NCBI GenBank assembly: GCA_000499405.2
Contig: HG738140.1
Coordinates: forward strand, 6,967,881-7,031,880
Reading direction: 5' to 3'
Source: Onchocerca volvulus
Lineage: Eukaryota; Nematoda; Chromadorea; Rhabditida; Onchocercidae
DNA length: 64,000 nt
The notes under the pieces are model-generated. The model made no database searches. It was not told where the DNA came from and worked only from the letters and a program-made list of their open reading frames with translations. Position numbers and translations under genes: made by a program. This document shows, in pieces, positions 1 through 10,885 of this stretch (positions are counted from its first letter, which is position 1; every line of letters begins with the position of its first letter).

Positions 1-944
1 AAGCGCATATTTATATATAAATATTTAGTTTCCTATTTATATTTATCACTGCCAAAATAATAATGCTGAAACATTAAAGCAAACAAATAATTTTCCATTA
101 TATTTCATTTGCAATCAATGGTAATAAGTTTGACAGATGTAAACGCATTTACACTTCTTTTTTTCCTTTTTTTTACATTTACATTTTGATTTAACAATTG
201 ATCTTTGATAAATTTGATGATACTCAAAAAATTAAAGATTGATGGTACTCAATCAATTTCAAAATATCTATTATTAAAAAAGATGTTTGTCAGAAGTTAT
301 AAGTTTCAAAGATCAATTGTTTTCAATCAATATATTGTAGTTTGTGATGATAGTGTAATAATTACCAAAGTTTTATTTTGATATTAATGCATATTGATAC
401 TATTCATGAAATTGATGAGATTTAATTTCTATTACACTATTATCATTTGTAATTTACGAAATTGATTATATTGTCGTCATTACTATTACAATTATCATTG
501 GTAATACTTATAACAAATATAAATGTTACTACAACCATCTATAACTACTAATCAATTTTTTTTGATCATTTAATAAAACATGCTTGTCAATATTTATCAT
601 ATCAAATAAGCATGATCACGTTTAGTAGAAGATAGAATTTTGATTTTACTGATTTTTGATAAAGTAAAATTTAATAAATTCTTCCAATTACCTTTAAGGT
701 ATTGATAACCTTCTATTATATTTCTGTTACTACTAATCTTTTAAATAATCCAGTAAAAAGCATACAATAATTAACCTTTTTTGCTTGAAAGTTTTCACTT
801 TTCCTTATCATCATAAATAAATTAAATGGATGATTGAATCAATTAAAGCAGGAAAATTTTGCTATATTTTTGTTTTAAAAAAATGCAGAAAAAAAAAATC
901 ATTCTTTCTACAGACATGTTACTTACAGCAAATACATATGAAAA

Positions 945-1295
945 TAACCCAAACAATTTGAAATGATAATAAATGTTAAATTTCGAAAAACATCCTGCAG
1001 AATGCTAATAATTCGGAAATTATAAAATGTTAAATTTAAAAAGAAAATCTTGCAGAAAACAAACAGTTTGGTGATAATAAAATGTTAAATTTCAAAAAAC
1101 ATCTTAAACAAAACTAACAATCTGACAATAATAGAATGTTAAATTTAAAAAAATATTTTGAATAATACGAACAATTTCGTAATAATAAAATGTTAAATTT
1201 CAAAAACATTTTATATGATACGAACAATTTTGTTGATAATAAAATCTTAAATTTGAAAAATATAAGTAATTTATTCCGGATTATTATCAAAATTT
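945..1295. repeat. 54-bp degenerate minisatellite, about six copies
   Basis: The motif AATGTTAAATTT (AATCTTAAATTT in the last copy) recurs at 972, 1026, 1081, 1135, 1189 and 1243, a spacing of 54-55 bp. Between motifs the copies share an A-rich stretch, a CTTGCAGAA-like block and an ACGAACAATTTNGT-like block followed by GATAATAAA. Copies differ by several substitutions each. Confidence 0.85.
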
Positions 1296-1802
1296 AATAC
1301 CAAAATTGATACATAAAATCAGTCGAATTACTCCATTTTCTTATTTATAAAAAGTCCATTGCAAATTTAATTTGCTGCTGTCATATGGCAAGCAATTCAA
1401 CTAATAATATGTTTCGTCCATTGCAAAATTTGTTACCAGAATTTATTACTTCTTCACATATTTCGTATTTAATTTATTTTGCTAATTAAATCTCAGTGAA
1501 TTATTGTTTATGAGTAATTATTCTACAGATAGGTTTGTTTTAACTTAATACTCTTTTAAAAGTTACCACTACATTCATTACATGAAAATCTTAGTTCTAC
1601 TTTAATTTTGGTCTTAGTTTTACCTTAGCTTTGTGGCGAAAGTCGAAATATATATTTAGTTGTATATAGATAGGAATGTCTAAAAGTCAAATAACGGGAA
1701 GATGTTGACGAAGATAGAGGATCAAATCATTATAAGGAAAAGATATCAAGGTCAAATAGTGCCATAAGAATTATTGTAAACAAGAAGTGTCAAAGGTCAA
1801 AT

Positions 1803-2040
1803 GGCGCGACACAGTTTGAAATGGACCAACACGGATAAAAAGTGTTTTGTGCTAAAATATCAATCATGAGATTAAGTTGAAGGTCAGAAGCAGAGAGGGA
1901 GCCCCGAAAGGATTTAAAAGGTTCGGATTTTCGAGTAGGAGGAGTTTAGTTACAAGTTTCTTCACCGACGCATTTACAGCAATAGTTCGGCAGTCCAGAT
2001 TGACACGAGCAACAGAGCAGTTAGATTTTCTTCCAAGTTT
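1803..2040 (+). mobile_element. LTR-like retroelement fragment, copy 1
   Basis: This stretch shares an ordered set of motifs with 9445-9870: GCGCGAC, then TTTGAAATG with AC and AACA and GATAAA, then GAGATTAA, then a GCCCCGAAAG/GCCACGAAAG block followed 10-15 bp later by AAGGTTCGGATT. Its composition is visibly richer in G and C than the surroundings. A TATA-like element sits just before AAGGTTCGGATT. The arrangement resembles the promoter/R region of an LTR; no coding part is attached, so it would be a solo or decayed LTR. Which element it belongs to is unknown. Confidence 0.45.
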
Positions 2041-2613
2041 TTTTTTTTTTTCTTCTTTCAAGCCTAATTTTATTTTCATATCTCTTTTTTTCTTTTCAAT
2101 TCATTTGAGTTTTAGCCGAAATCTACAAATTATATTTCTGCTTCTATCACTTATATCTCGAAAGATCAATTTTGAGTGATACATGGATTAAAGCAAAAAG
2201 ATTTTTGAATAGAAGTTGTGATGTAACAACTTCTCATGAGAACAAATTTTTGGTATGAAATTTGACAAAATTTGCCATGAGTCTTAAAACTTCGAAAAAT
2301 TTCCCATTTTTCCCAATAATGTCGGTATGAGCACGAAAAATTTTGGAACTGGAAGCAAAAGTATTTTTCAAAAGAAGTGCAGATTAAAAGGAGCAAATGA
2401 CCAATAATAAAAATTCCAGATAATGAAAGCACAAAGAATCCAATGTACTTTCTCCAGTATTCAATCAGTATATTTCGTTTTTGTTAGAACATAAATGTAT
2501 AAATTCAATTAACTTTAAATAATTCAAATTAAGACTTTATTTAAAAATAAATTATTAGAATCAATATTTTGATCATCATTTGAACTGTTGATAACTTCTC
2601 ACTGATAAACATT

Positions 2614-2619
2614 TTTATT
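2614..2619 (-). terminator. poly(A) signal of the EXOSC10 gene
   Basis: The minus strand reads AATAAA here, about 65 nt beyond the proposed EXOSC10 stop codon. Position and orientation fit a cleavage/polyadenylation signal. Confidence 0.6.
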
Positions 2620-2683
2620 TATGGTCAAATAAAAGGGATTACAACAACTAATAACTATAGTGAAAAGAAAATCGATTTGTCTA

Positions 2684-5600
2684 TCACCGTTTTGGTCCTC
2701 TCTGCATCATTCGGCCACGACGGGATTTACATTTTTCATGTTTCCAATGTTTGAACGGGTCATATGTATCAGACAGTGGTATAGTATTTTCTGTAAATAT
2801 ATCATTCATAAACTGAAAACATATCCCCAAATGAAAAATAGCAAAAAAAAATCAATAAAATCAAATAAAAATATTTAAAGTTTCAAACTCATATTCTTAC
2901 AATTCAGTGAAGATATTTTCATTTAAAAATAATTAAATGACTTGAATTATGAAAATCTGACCTTGAGATTTTAAACTTTAATGTGACGAAGATTTTTTTA
3001 CAACTATTATATAAATGAATGATATTGTAAGATGAAATTTACTATTGAAAATATTAGGATCAAAGGAACTGTAATCAACTCGTTGATCATTATTTTCCAC
3101 TGCGTCGGTCCAATTACTTTTTCGACCTCGTTTCCTTACGACTTCTGAACTATTGTTTTGTATTTTACTTGCCTCTTGTGTGGTCGGGATACTAATTTCA
3201 CGCGCTCCCTGCAATGTCTTCTCGAATATTCTCTTTTAAATATTCAAAAACTTGAAAATAATTTAAAATCTAAGCGGAAAAAAGTGAAATGACAACGAAA
3301 AAAATAAAAGTGAAAAATCTTACTCGTTTTTTCCTTTTCTTTAATTCTTTCTTTGTTAAAGTCATTTCCTCATAAATATTCATCTCTCTTTCAGCATTTT
3401 TTCTCTGTTCACTTTCCAATTGCAATTCACTAGCTGCTACCTACAATGCAACCACAGCGATGAATATATATTTCAAAAAACAAGAGAAAAAATAAATGAA
3501 GAAAAAGAATTTTTTTTAATGAATAAAATAGGTTGACAGTTTAACTATTTCCTGTATTTCCAGTTCGTTTCCACTAACAGTTTTTGCCTTAAATAAACAG
3601 TACAGAACCAATAAAAGAAGAAAGGACAGCAATAATAATAATAAAAAAAGAACAAATATGCACTAAAGAATGTATTGGAAAAAACTCACTTGCAGAATTG
3701 ACAAATATGAAAAATTAAAGGAAGAGGATGATGATTTATGTGAAAAGAATTTTTAGAAAAAGAATACGCAAAAAATGACTTTCTGTTCAGTATATCCAGG
3801 TTTATTTGTCGCAGAATCGAGATGTGACCATAATTTTTTCTCTTCTGAAGTACTTTGTCCATTTTTTGTTGCATGTCCTTCCTTTCTATTGCTCTGCAAC
3901 AAAATCACTCTTTAACATGCTCATGATGAGCTTGTTGACATTTCATTTAAAAAGAGTTTTATGTAAATTAATTTCTGTCAATAAAATTATATTTATAAAA
4001 ATTTCCTTTCGTCGAAAATATTTCACCAAAAATCTTAATAGCTATGCTCAACAATTTAGTGCTTTGATTAAACACTTCGAAATATAACTTATTTTGATGA
4101 TTTCGAGAACACTAATGCAATAATACCTCGATATTTGCTTTTGAATTTTGTTCAATTATAGCAATCCGATAGCATTCATAGGGCGTTGCCCAATCTTCCA
4201 ATTTTTCCATGACCTTCGTTAAATGTTTACTTTCCTTTGCATTGTCTTCACCAATTGTATAAAGCTCTTTGGAAAGCAAACCATCACCACTATCTGTTAC
4301 TGCACCATCTTCACATATCGTTTTGTCAACCTTTTGTGTGACAATATCACGAATTTCTTCATTATATTTGGTTGATGAAAAATCCAAATGACAGCTAAAA
4401 ACGATATAATGATGAAAAAACAAAATTTTTTTTTTCTTGAAAACAATGGAGAAACCGATAGAAAAAAATATTATTGCTGAGTAAAATGTCAAAAAAAAAA
4501 AAAAAAAAATGGATAAAAACTTTGTAACGAAAAGTCATACTTAGAATCAGAATATAAATTAATTTACATAGTCTATAAAACATTTTACAAATTATAATGA
4601 TGTCCTGTGTATCAATTACGCAAGAAATCAAGAATTTAAAGAATTAAATTTTCCTAATTGAAATTTTAATATCTAGATAGAAATATTTATCATTTTCACG
4701 CCAACCTTAGCATAGCTTTAATTGCATTCATTTTATTCAGCTGAGATGTGACACCTTCTAAAGTTAATGAACCAATATTTGGTACATAAGTTGAATGCTT
4801 TACAAGTGGCTGATCGCGTGATGTATTAATGATTTGATGTAAAACATGTAAATCCTGTTTGACATTCAGAGGGACAGGACAACAACATGCCAGAATGCCT
4901 TGCATCTCTCGAGGAAGTACCTGAAATTATGAAAATAGATGGCAAATCGCTATCCAAAAATCCATATTATGGATGAAACAAAAATATTTTTATTAAGATC
5001 CATCAAAGGAACTTATATGTATTGATTTAGTAAAAAAAAGACATGATATCACGAACTGGAGTTTTTTTGAACAGAAAAGAAACAAACAAAAAACCTCAGC
5101 AATTTGCAGCATCATGTGACACGGCAGGACATACTGCGGACTTTCATCATCCGCTCTTGCACGTTCATCACGCCACTTCCACAAAGCTGCCAAAGCAAAC
5201 TGTTGACGAGAATTCAAAGGTTTCCTTCCCACCAACAATTTCTCATACCCGTCACTTTCAAATGCTGGCTTTTTGTATACCTTTAAATAGAAAAAACAAA
5301 ACTAAAGTTTAGAACTAAATAAAACGATAAAACGTTAACTATACAATAGAATAAACTATAATTGGACATGTTTCCAAAATATAAAGACAGTAATGCCATA
5401 ACTTATCTAATACAGCAGTCAGTTATGATCCTATATGACACAGAGAAATGTTACCATTAAAATGATATTTTACTTGTTATTAATTATTACCATTGATTAA
5501 ACTTCAAAGAAGAAAAGAGAAGAGGAAATGAAAAAAACTGACGGTAAGGCAAGTTTGAGCAGATTCATTGTAAACCAATTCAAGAAGATTATTAACAGCA

Positions 5601-8600
5601 TTTCCCTGATCGAGAAGTTTTTTATGAAGTTGATCATAACAGTGTAACAAATAATGAGTGTCATTTCTAGCATATGTTTTATGAGCATCCGTAAGTGGTC
5701 TAAAATGAAAAAAAATCTATTTCATTCGAAGGTAGAATTTTATAGCTCAAGTAAAATATATAAAACATATTCCCAAACTTTCATAAATAATCAGCCGAAA
5801 AGCAATGAAAAAAATTTAACGAATTTGTTGAAACTAAAAAAAAGTTATACCTTAGACGCCAGTCAGCTTTTTGGAACTTCTTATCCAATGTAAGATTGCA
5901 ACAAGCTTGAACCAAATACTGATAGGAAAATTTTGAATAATTAAGCACTCTCATTGCTTTATATGTGTCAAACATATTAACAACATAAATGCCAAAATCC
6001 CGTTGCAACCAAGCAATATCCGAATCTGCTCCGTGAAAAACCTGGAAAATTGGATGATCTTTTTTATATATTGAAAAGATGTGAGAAATAGTTAAATAAA
6101 ATGATCACCTCAACATTCGGTATTTCGATCTAATTAAACAAATACCGATATAGATCATTTAACCATCCTGTTGTTAAAATTACTAAACTATTATTAAAAA
6201 AGAAAAATTATGGAAAAAAGTTTTTGGTCTGATGTTCCACTAGAAGAATTCGTAATAGTAGAGTACTGCTAGGATCTGATTTACTGATTTACGTTACCAA
6301 CTAAATTTTAAATTTTATTTCTCATTTTGTTTTTGAAATGTGTTAGAAATAAAACTTTCAAAAATCAATATTTCAAATTAATTACCTTTAATATATTTGG
6401 ATCTGTAAAGGGTTCATTTAAGATATGCATATCATTCCATAATGGAAAAGGATCGATGATGTAATCTGTTTGACGTGTTGAAATTTGCATCAGACAAGTT
6501 AATCCTAGGAAAGAACGCTGCGCATTATGCTGCAAAATATCAAAAACTCTTTTTTCGAAGCATGCGATCATTATAAAATCAAAAAAGTTTATAAGTCAAA
6601 ATTCACGCAACTAACACTGAGAATTTTTCAAATGAAATAAAAGAACTTCATGGAAAATGAGCAAGCCATTTTCGAGAAATCAGCATAATTTGTTATAAAG
6701 AGAATAATAAAAAACCGATACCTCAAGATCTACACTGAATTCTTGCTGTTTGTTTAAAATATCTCGCAAAGTTTTTAATTTTTCTGTCGTATCAATGTAT
6801 ATCAACTCAGTGTCCGATAATGTTTTTAATGGCTCAATCATTCCGATGAATAACTGCCGTTCGGGAATCTAAGAAGAATTTCAGACGATTCAAGTTAAAT
6901 TAATACATTTAGTCTCAGCAATCATTCAGGAGAAAAGTGATATTTGAGAGAAAAGAAAAAAACATATATTTAGTCAGAAAAAAAGTTATTTAAAAAAGAA
7001 AAAATATTTACCAAAAAAAAAAAAAAAAACATTTAGAAATCAAAGGAAAAATTATAACCTTAAAATGACTCAGTTCCTGTTGATAAGGGTGTAAACTCGC
7101 TCCTTCATCGTTGCTCCACATAGTGTTATTAGCATAATCATTATCACTGTCAACGATTTCCAAATTCCTTACAGGATTTTTCATGGCGTGATGTTTTTCT
7201 CTTAATTTTGGCTTGAATTCCGCAAAGCTGTTATCAACCTCAATCCCAAAAACAGCCTGTGGCTTCTCTCTTGGTGTCTAGAAATAAATTGATCAAATTT
7301 AAATTTTTCTCGTCCAAATGTTGGAAGAATTACCTCAGAAAATTAGAAAAAATTTCAGAAAAAAAACCTGCAAGTCTCAAAAACCCGAACGGATATCATC
7401 GACATTTTCAGAAAACTCCAACAAAAAAAAATGCAAAATATTATTGTTCTAACTTTTTGAAAACAGTGAGTGTTTAACAACAGCATGTTTAATAGCTCAT
7501 AATATATAACAATGGAATTTGTCATCGATGAAACTGCATTTTACATGCAATAAATTTTCATATATATTAATATATAGTTTAATTTACAATCCCAAAAATA
7601 AACTTACCAGCAAAGGAACCGCAGAAGTAATCGCTGATGACAACTGCTTATCCTTATATCCAGGTAAACGTCGCAAAAGTGCAGTGTAACGTCCCTGTCT
7701 CTCGAATAATGTTTGTTCAGATGCAGCCGTACTTTCCGCATCGATGATTTGCTGTGGTACAACCACTTCTTCCATACGTCTAGCTTTTTGCAGCAAATCA
7801 AGTAGAATACCCTAGTAAATCGGAGAGATTATTGACTTTAGCATCTAACAAAAAATTCTGCATAAGCTTTTAATACAATAATAAATGACATACGGCTCGT
7901 TCGCAAATACTATCATTTGCCTCAACGATTCGATCCAAGAATTCATCGAGATCATTAATTTTTGCTGGTATTGGAATTCGACAACCGGCATTCTGTAGTA
8001 CCTCACGTAACCTGAAAATGGAGGAAACAGCCTATTTACTGAGCAAAAGAAGAAAAGATGATTTCTGTTGGAAACATAAATGGATATCTAACTTACATAA
8101 CGGTAATCCTTCTTTGCTGTTCCATCATAAGACTGGCATAAGCCGGAAAGCTTGCATACAATTCATAACCTTCAGTACGCATCGGTAAGGCATTTGCCTC
8201 CCCAACAGCTCGAACTGCACATAATTTCACATTCTAAAGCAGATGCTAGAGTTAGAATTGATTAGATGGATATTGCAAGATTCAGTAATATCATGCATAG
8301 ATTATATCGATAATATACTAGTGATTTAAGAATTTAACTACAAAAAATAAATTACAACTGATGTCCCACAGCTGATTTATTATTGCATGACAAAATTAAT
8401 ACTGTCATTGCTTCAAACAGTAATGATAACAAAAATCTTGTAATTCTATGAGTTGATCAGAAAATTCTTAAAAGAAAAATATCCAGTATATGATATTTCG
8501 AAATTGTGTTACAGTCATTCATACTGATAATTTTGGAAATTAAATTAATAAATAGCATAAAGTTAAACCACAAATTGTTTCTTATACACAAATAAATTAT

Positions 8601-8825
8601 CATTAAAGGGATTACGTAATGTATATAAATGAAATTTTCGGGAGATTCTCCACTAGTGATTTTGCATTACGAAATATAAAATTCTCCAAATCATCAAAAA
8701 ACTAATTATATAAATGATATATTTTTGTGCAAAAATTATTTCTAGGGTTTTCCATAAAAATAAGCGCATACTTTTACTGAATCCAATATATTGTACGGAT
8801 TACTGGTTGATTGTTCTTCACCCAT
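2684..8825 (-). CDS. EXOSC10: exosome component 10 (Rrp6/CRN-3-like 3'-5' exoribonuclease)
   Basis: Nuclear exosome 3'-5' exonuclease that trims and degrades rRNA precursors and other nuclear RNAs. Exons: 8825-8772, 8233-8097, 8011-7894, 7811-7608, 7277-7059, 6868-6722, 6529-6386, 6041-5851, 5699-5543, 5280-5095, 4920-4706, 4394-4127, 3893-3768, 3440-3324, 3208-3043, 2790-2684; phases close to about 851 aa (human protein 885). The PMC2NT-like N-terminal region covers roughly residues 20-105. The DEDDy exonuclease spans about 280-450, with VDLEHN split across exons 6/7 (D and E of motif I), FHGADSDI (motif II) and YARND (Y-x3-D, motif III), so catalytic residues are retained. The HRDC domain is about 470-545 (exon 10). 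The tail (exons 12-16) is charged and low-complexity and ends in a basic stretch with MMQRGPKR. A longer read-through of exon 15 would stop at 2978, but phase and the basic tail favour splicing to exon 16. The 3' end of exon 13 is the least certain junction. Confidence 0.93.
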
Positions 8826-8840
8826 TTCCTAAGATCACAA

Positions 8841-8844
8841 CCTG
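8841..8844 (-). promoter_or_regulatory. probable spliced-leader acceptor upstream of EXOSC10
   Basis: The minus strand reads a T-rich tract followed by ACAG about 16 nt before the EXOSC10 ATG at 8825. An acceptor with so short a 5' leader is typical of nematode spliced-leader trans-splicing. An unseen non-coding upstream exon would look the same. Confidence 0.45.
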
Positions 8845-8861
8845 TAAAAAATTGCAGATGT

Positions 8862-8948
8862 TTTATTATTATTATTATTAGTAGTAGTATTATTATTGTT
8901 ATAGTAATAATAATAATAGCAATTCTATATATATATATATATATATAT
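8862..8948. repeat. simple repeats (ATT)n, (TAG)n and (AT)n
   Basis: A run of ATT/TAG/TAA trinucleotides is followed by an (AT)n run from 8926 to 8948. It lies just beyond the EXOSC10 5' end. Confidence 0.9.
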
Positions 8949-9444
8949 GACATATAAAGCTATACATATTGTAATATACACATTAGATAATTCTGAAGGA
9001 AGTTCAAATTTAATTCCCCATGTAATGATCAGATACTCATTTCCAACAAGACTAATCTAATTTTTGTAAAATCACTTTAATTATATGCTAATTGAAATTT
9101 GCAATGATGAAAAACGAAATTTATATCCAAATATTTGATGAGCTCGTATTACTCAAATGCTGCATTCACTGAAATATTCAATTCACATAGTGTTATTTTC
9201 AAAATATACGGAAAGGGAATAATAATGTATTTGGACTATTGTAAAAATGAATCTACGTCATCGAAAAACTTGATTTATTCTGCTGAAACACTAAATATCT
9301 CTTTTTTTGCATGACAAAAAGTAGCAAACTGAATTCAAGTTACGAATTCATTTAGATTAATAATATATGTTCACAAATTATACGACAATACATGTGTCGG
9401 AAAATCCCGAAAGATGGTTTACTTTCTCAAATTCGAGGCAGGAA

Positions 9445-9870
9445 GCGCGACGATAATTTGAAATGAACTAACAAAACGATAAACATATTTATCATCAAAA
9501 GTGGGTGGGAGGAAGGGGGCAAGGGAGAGGAACATATTTATTAACAAAGGATAAACATGTTTCCCGACAAAATGATAAACATGTTTACGTCAAAAGCTCT
9601 GATCAAGAGATTAATAAAGTGAGGTCGACCAAACAGGAGGCAATCGTAGATCAGGAAAGAAAGCGGGGCCACGAAAGTATATATAAGGTTCGGATTCTGG
9701 GAGAATTTCATTCTTGGACACTTCTTTGACTACAGGTTTAGTTTTCGAGAGTAATAGTTTTTCTAAACTTTCTGCATCAGATCGACTATTCCACAATTTA
9801 ACAATGAGACAATCAACGCTTCAACATTAAGGAATCGACAACCCCGATCTACCCGAGCACAATTCAGCAG
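9445..9870 (+). mobile_element. LTR-like retroelement fragment, copy 2
   Basis: It shares ordered motifs with 1803-2040 (see that entry). A clear TATA-like TATATAAGG at about 9680 is followed by TTCGGATTCTGGGAG. Upstream are three copies of a GATAAACAT(A/G)TTT motif with TCAAAA- or ACAAAA-like trailers. There is no flanking pol or gag frame, so it is probably a solo LTR or remnant. It is in the same orientation as copy 1 and lies on the other side of EXOSC10. Confidence 0.45.
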
Positions 9871-10707
9871 AAGGCTCTTTGAAATCACCATATCAAGAAC
9901 TCGAGTCCAAATTACAAATCAATTAGAAAAAATCCCCAACAACATGCGCATTATAACATTGCAAAATTAAAAATTAATATCTAACACGGATATTTCTTAC
10001 AATCCTATTGCAATCTGCTAAATTCATTCGGAAAACAGTCCTCCATTAATTTTGTATTTCGCTAAAGTGCCAAAAATTTTGAAGAAATTCTTAACAAACA
10101 ATCTTGGGATAACTCTTAATTGTCGATCAAAAATAAACACGAATAAATCTCAAACCTCCCAAATATCTCTTCAATTTAATTTAGAATCTGAATACCTTAA
10201 GTTTACACCCCCACAACGTTACGCTAATAATCCGTGAAACAACCATCTCAACTTTTTAACGGGACATCGATCTTAACGGACAGTTTATGCAACAATCTTA
10301 TCCTTTGGATGGTTATTTTATTATTCAAGAACCTTTCTCTCTCTTTTTCTGGGCTTGAAGGTTTTTACTTCCGTTTTCTGACTTTTTCTGTTCTTAATTC
10401 TTTGAGAATTCATTGTCTTTGCTATTTATATTCCTGGAGCTGTTTGCGATCTTTTTTGGGATACTTTTTTAGCGTTTGAAAGGAAAAATTAATGAATCGG
10501 GAGGAAAATTCGGCATTAAAATTATTAAAATATATGTAAGTTAAAACTATTAAGAAATTTTCCAGGATTTTGTCATTATTAAGCATTAAGCAATAAATTA
10601 AAGCAATAGCAATAAGCAGTAAATTAAAACAGTAGCAATAATAAAATTATCTCTCGAATTGCTAAATTTTCAATTTTGATCGAACAAGAGACAGTATTTC
10701 ATTTATT

Positions 10708-10708
<1 letters not shown>

Positions 10709-10791
<83 letters not shown>
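10709..10791. repeat. two long poly-T tracts separated by AAAA
   Basis: Near-uninterrupted T homopolymers of roughly 30 and 40 bases are separated by a short A run, about 95 bp before the proposed ALG9 start. Exact length is likely to be unreliable in any assembly. Confidence 0.85.
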
Positions 10792-10792
<1 letters not shown>

Positions 10793-10885
10793 TTCATCAT
10801 TTTATTAAAATTTTGTTTCACGAATTCCAAAAAGACATACGCAGTTGTTTTTTGTGAAGTATATAATTTTGGTCTTCTATTATCA

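Larger units (their letters stand above)
1..2683. other. intergenic, AT-rich, with minisatellite and LTR-like fragment
   Basis: I found no convincing gene in this stretch; the short open frames are not coding-like. It holds the 54-bp tandem array near 0.95-1.29 kb, an LTR-like fragment near 1.80-2.04 kb, and the 3' flank of the EXOSC10 gene from about 2.6 kb. Confidence 0.6.
8845..10885. other. divergent intergenic region EXOSC10/ALG9
   Basis: This separates the 5' ends of EXOSC10 (-) and ALG9 (+). It contains simple repeats at 8862-8948, the LTR-like fragment at 9445-9870, and two very long poly-T tracts at 10709-10791. No convincing gene was seen; the open frames at 9.5-10.5 kb lie in or next to the LTR-like segment. 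Confidence 0.55.

Noticed and set aside
2978..3042. Read-through C-terminus of EXOSC10 exon 15 ending at 2978
   Set aside because: The extra residues are hydrophobic and low-complexity. A GTAAAT donor at 3042 joins in phase to a basic terminal exon at 2790-2684 with a nearby poly(A) signal, a better model.
10676..10885. N-terminal extension of ALG9 through the poly-T tract
   Set aside because: It would encode long poly-Phe from a homopolymer; the ATG at 10886 gives a normal-length protein.
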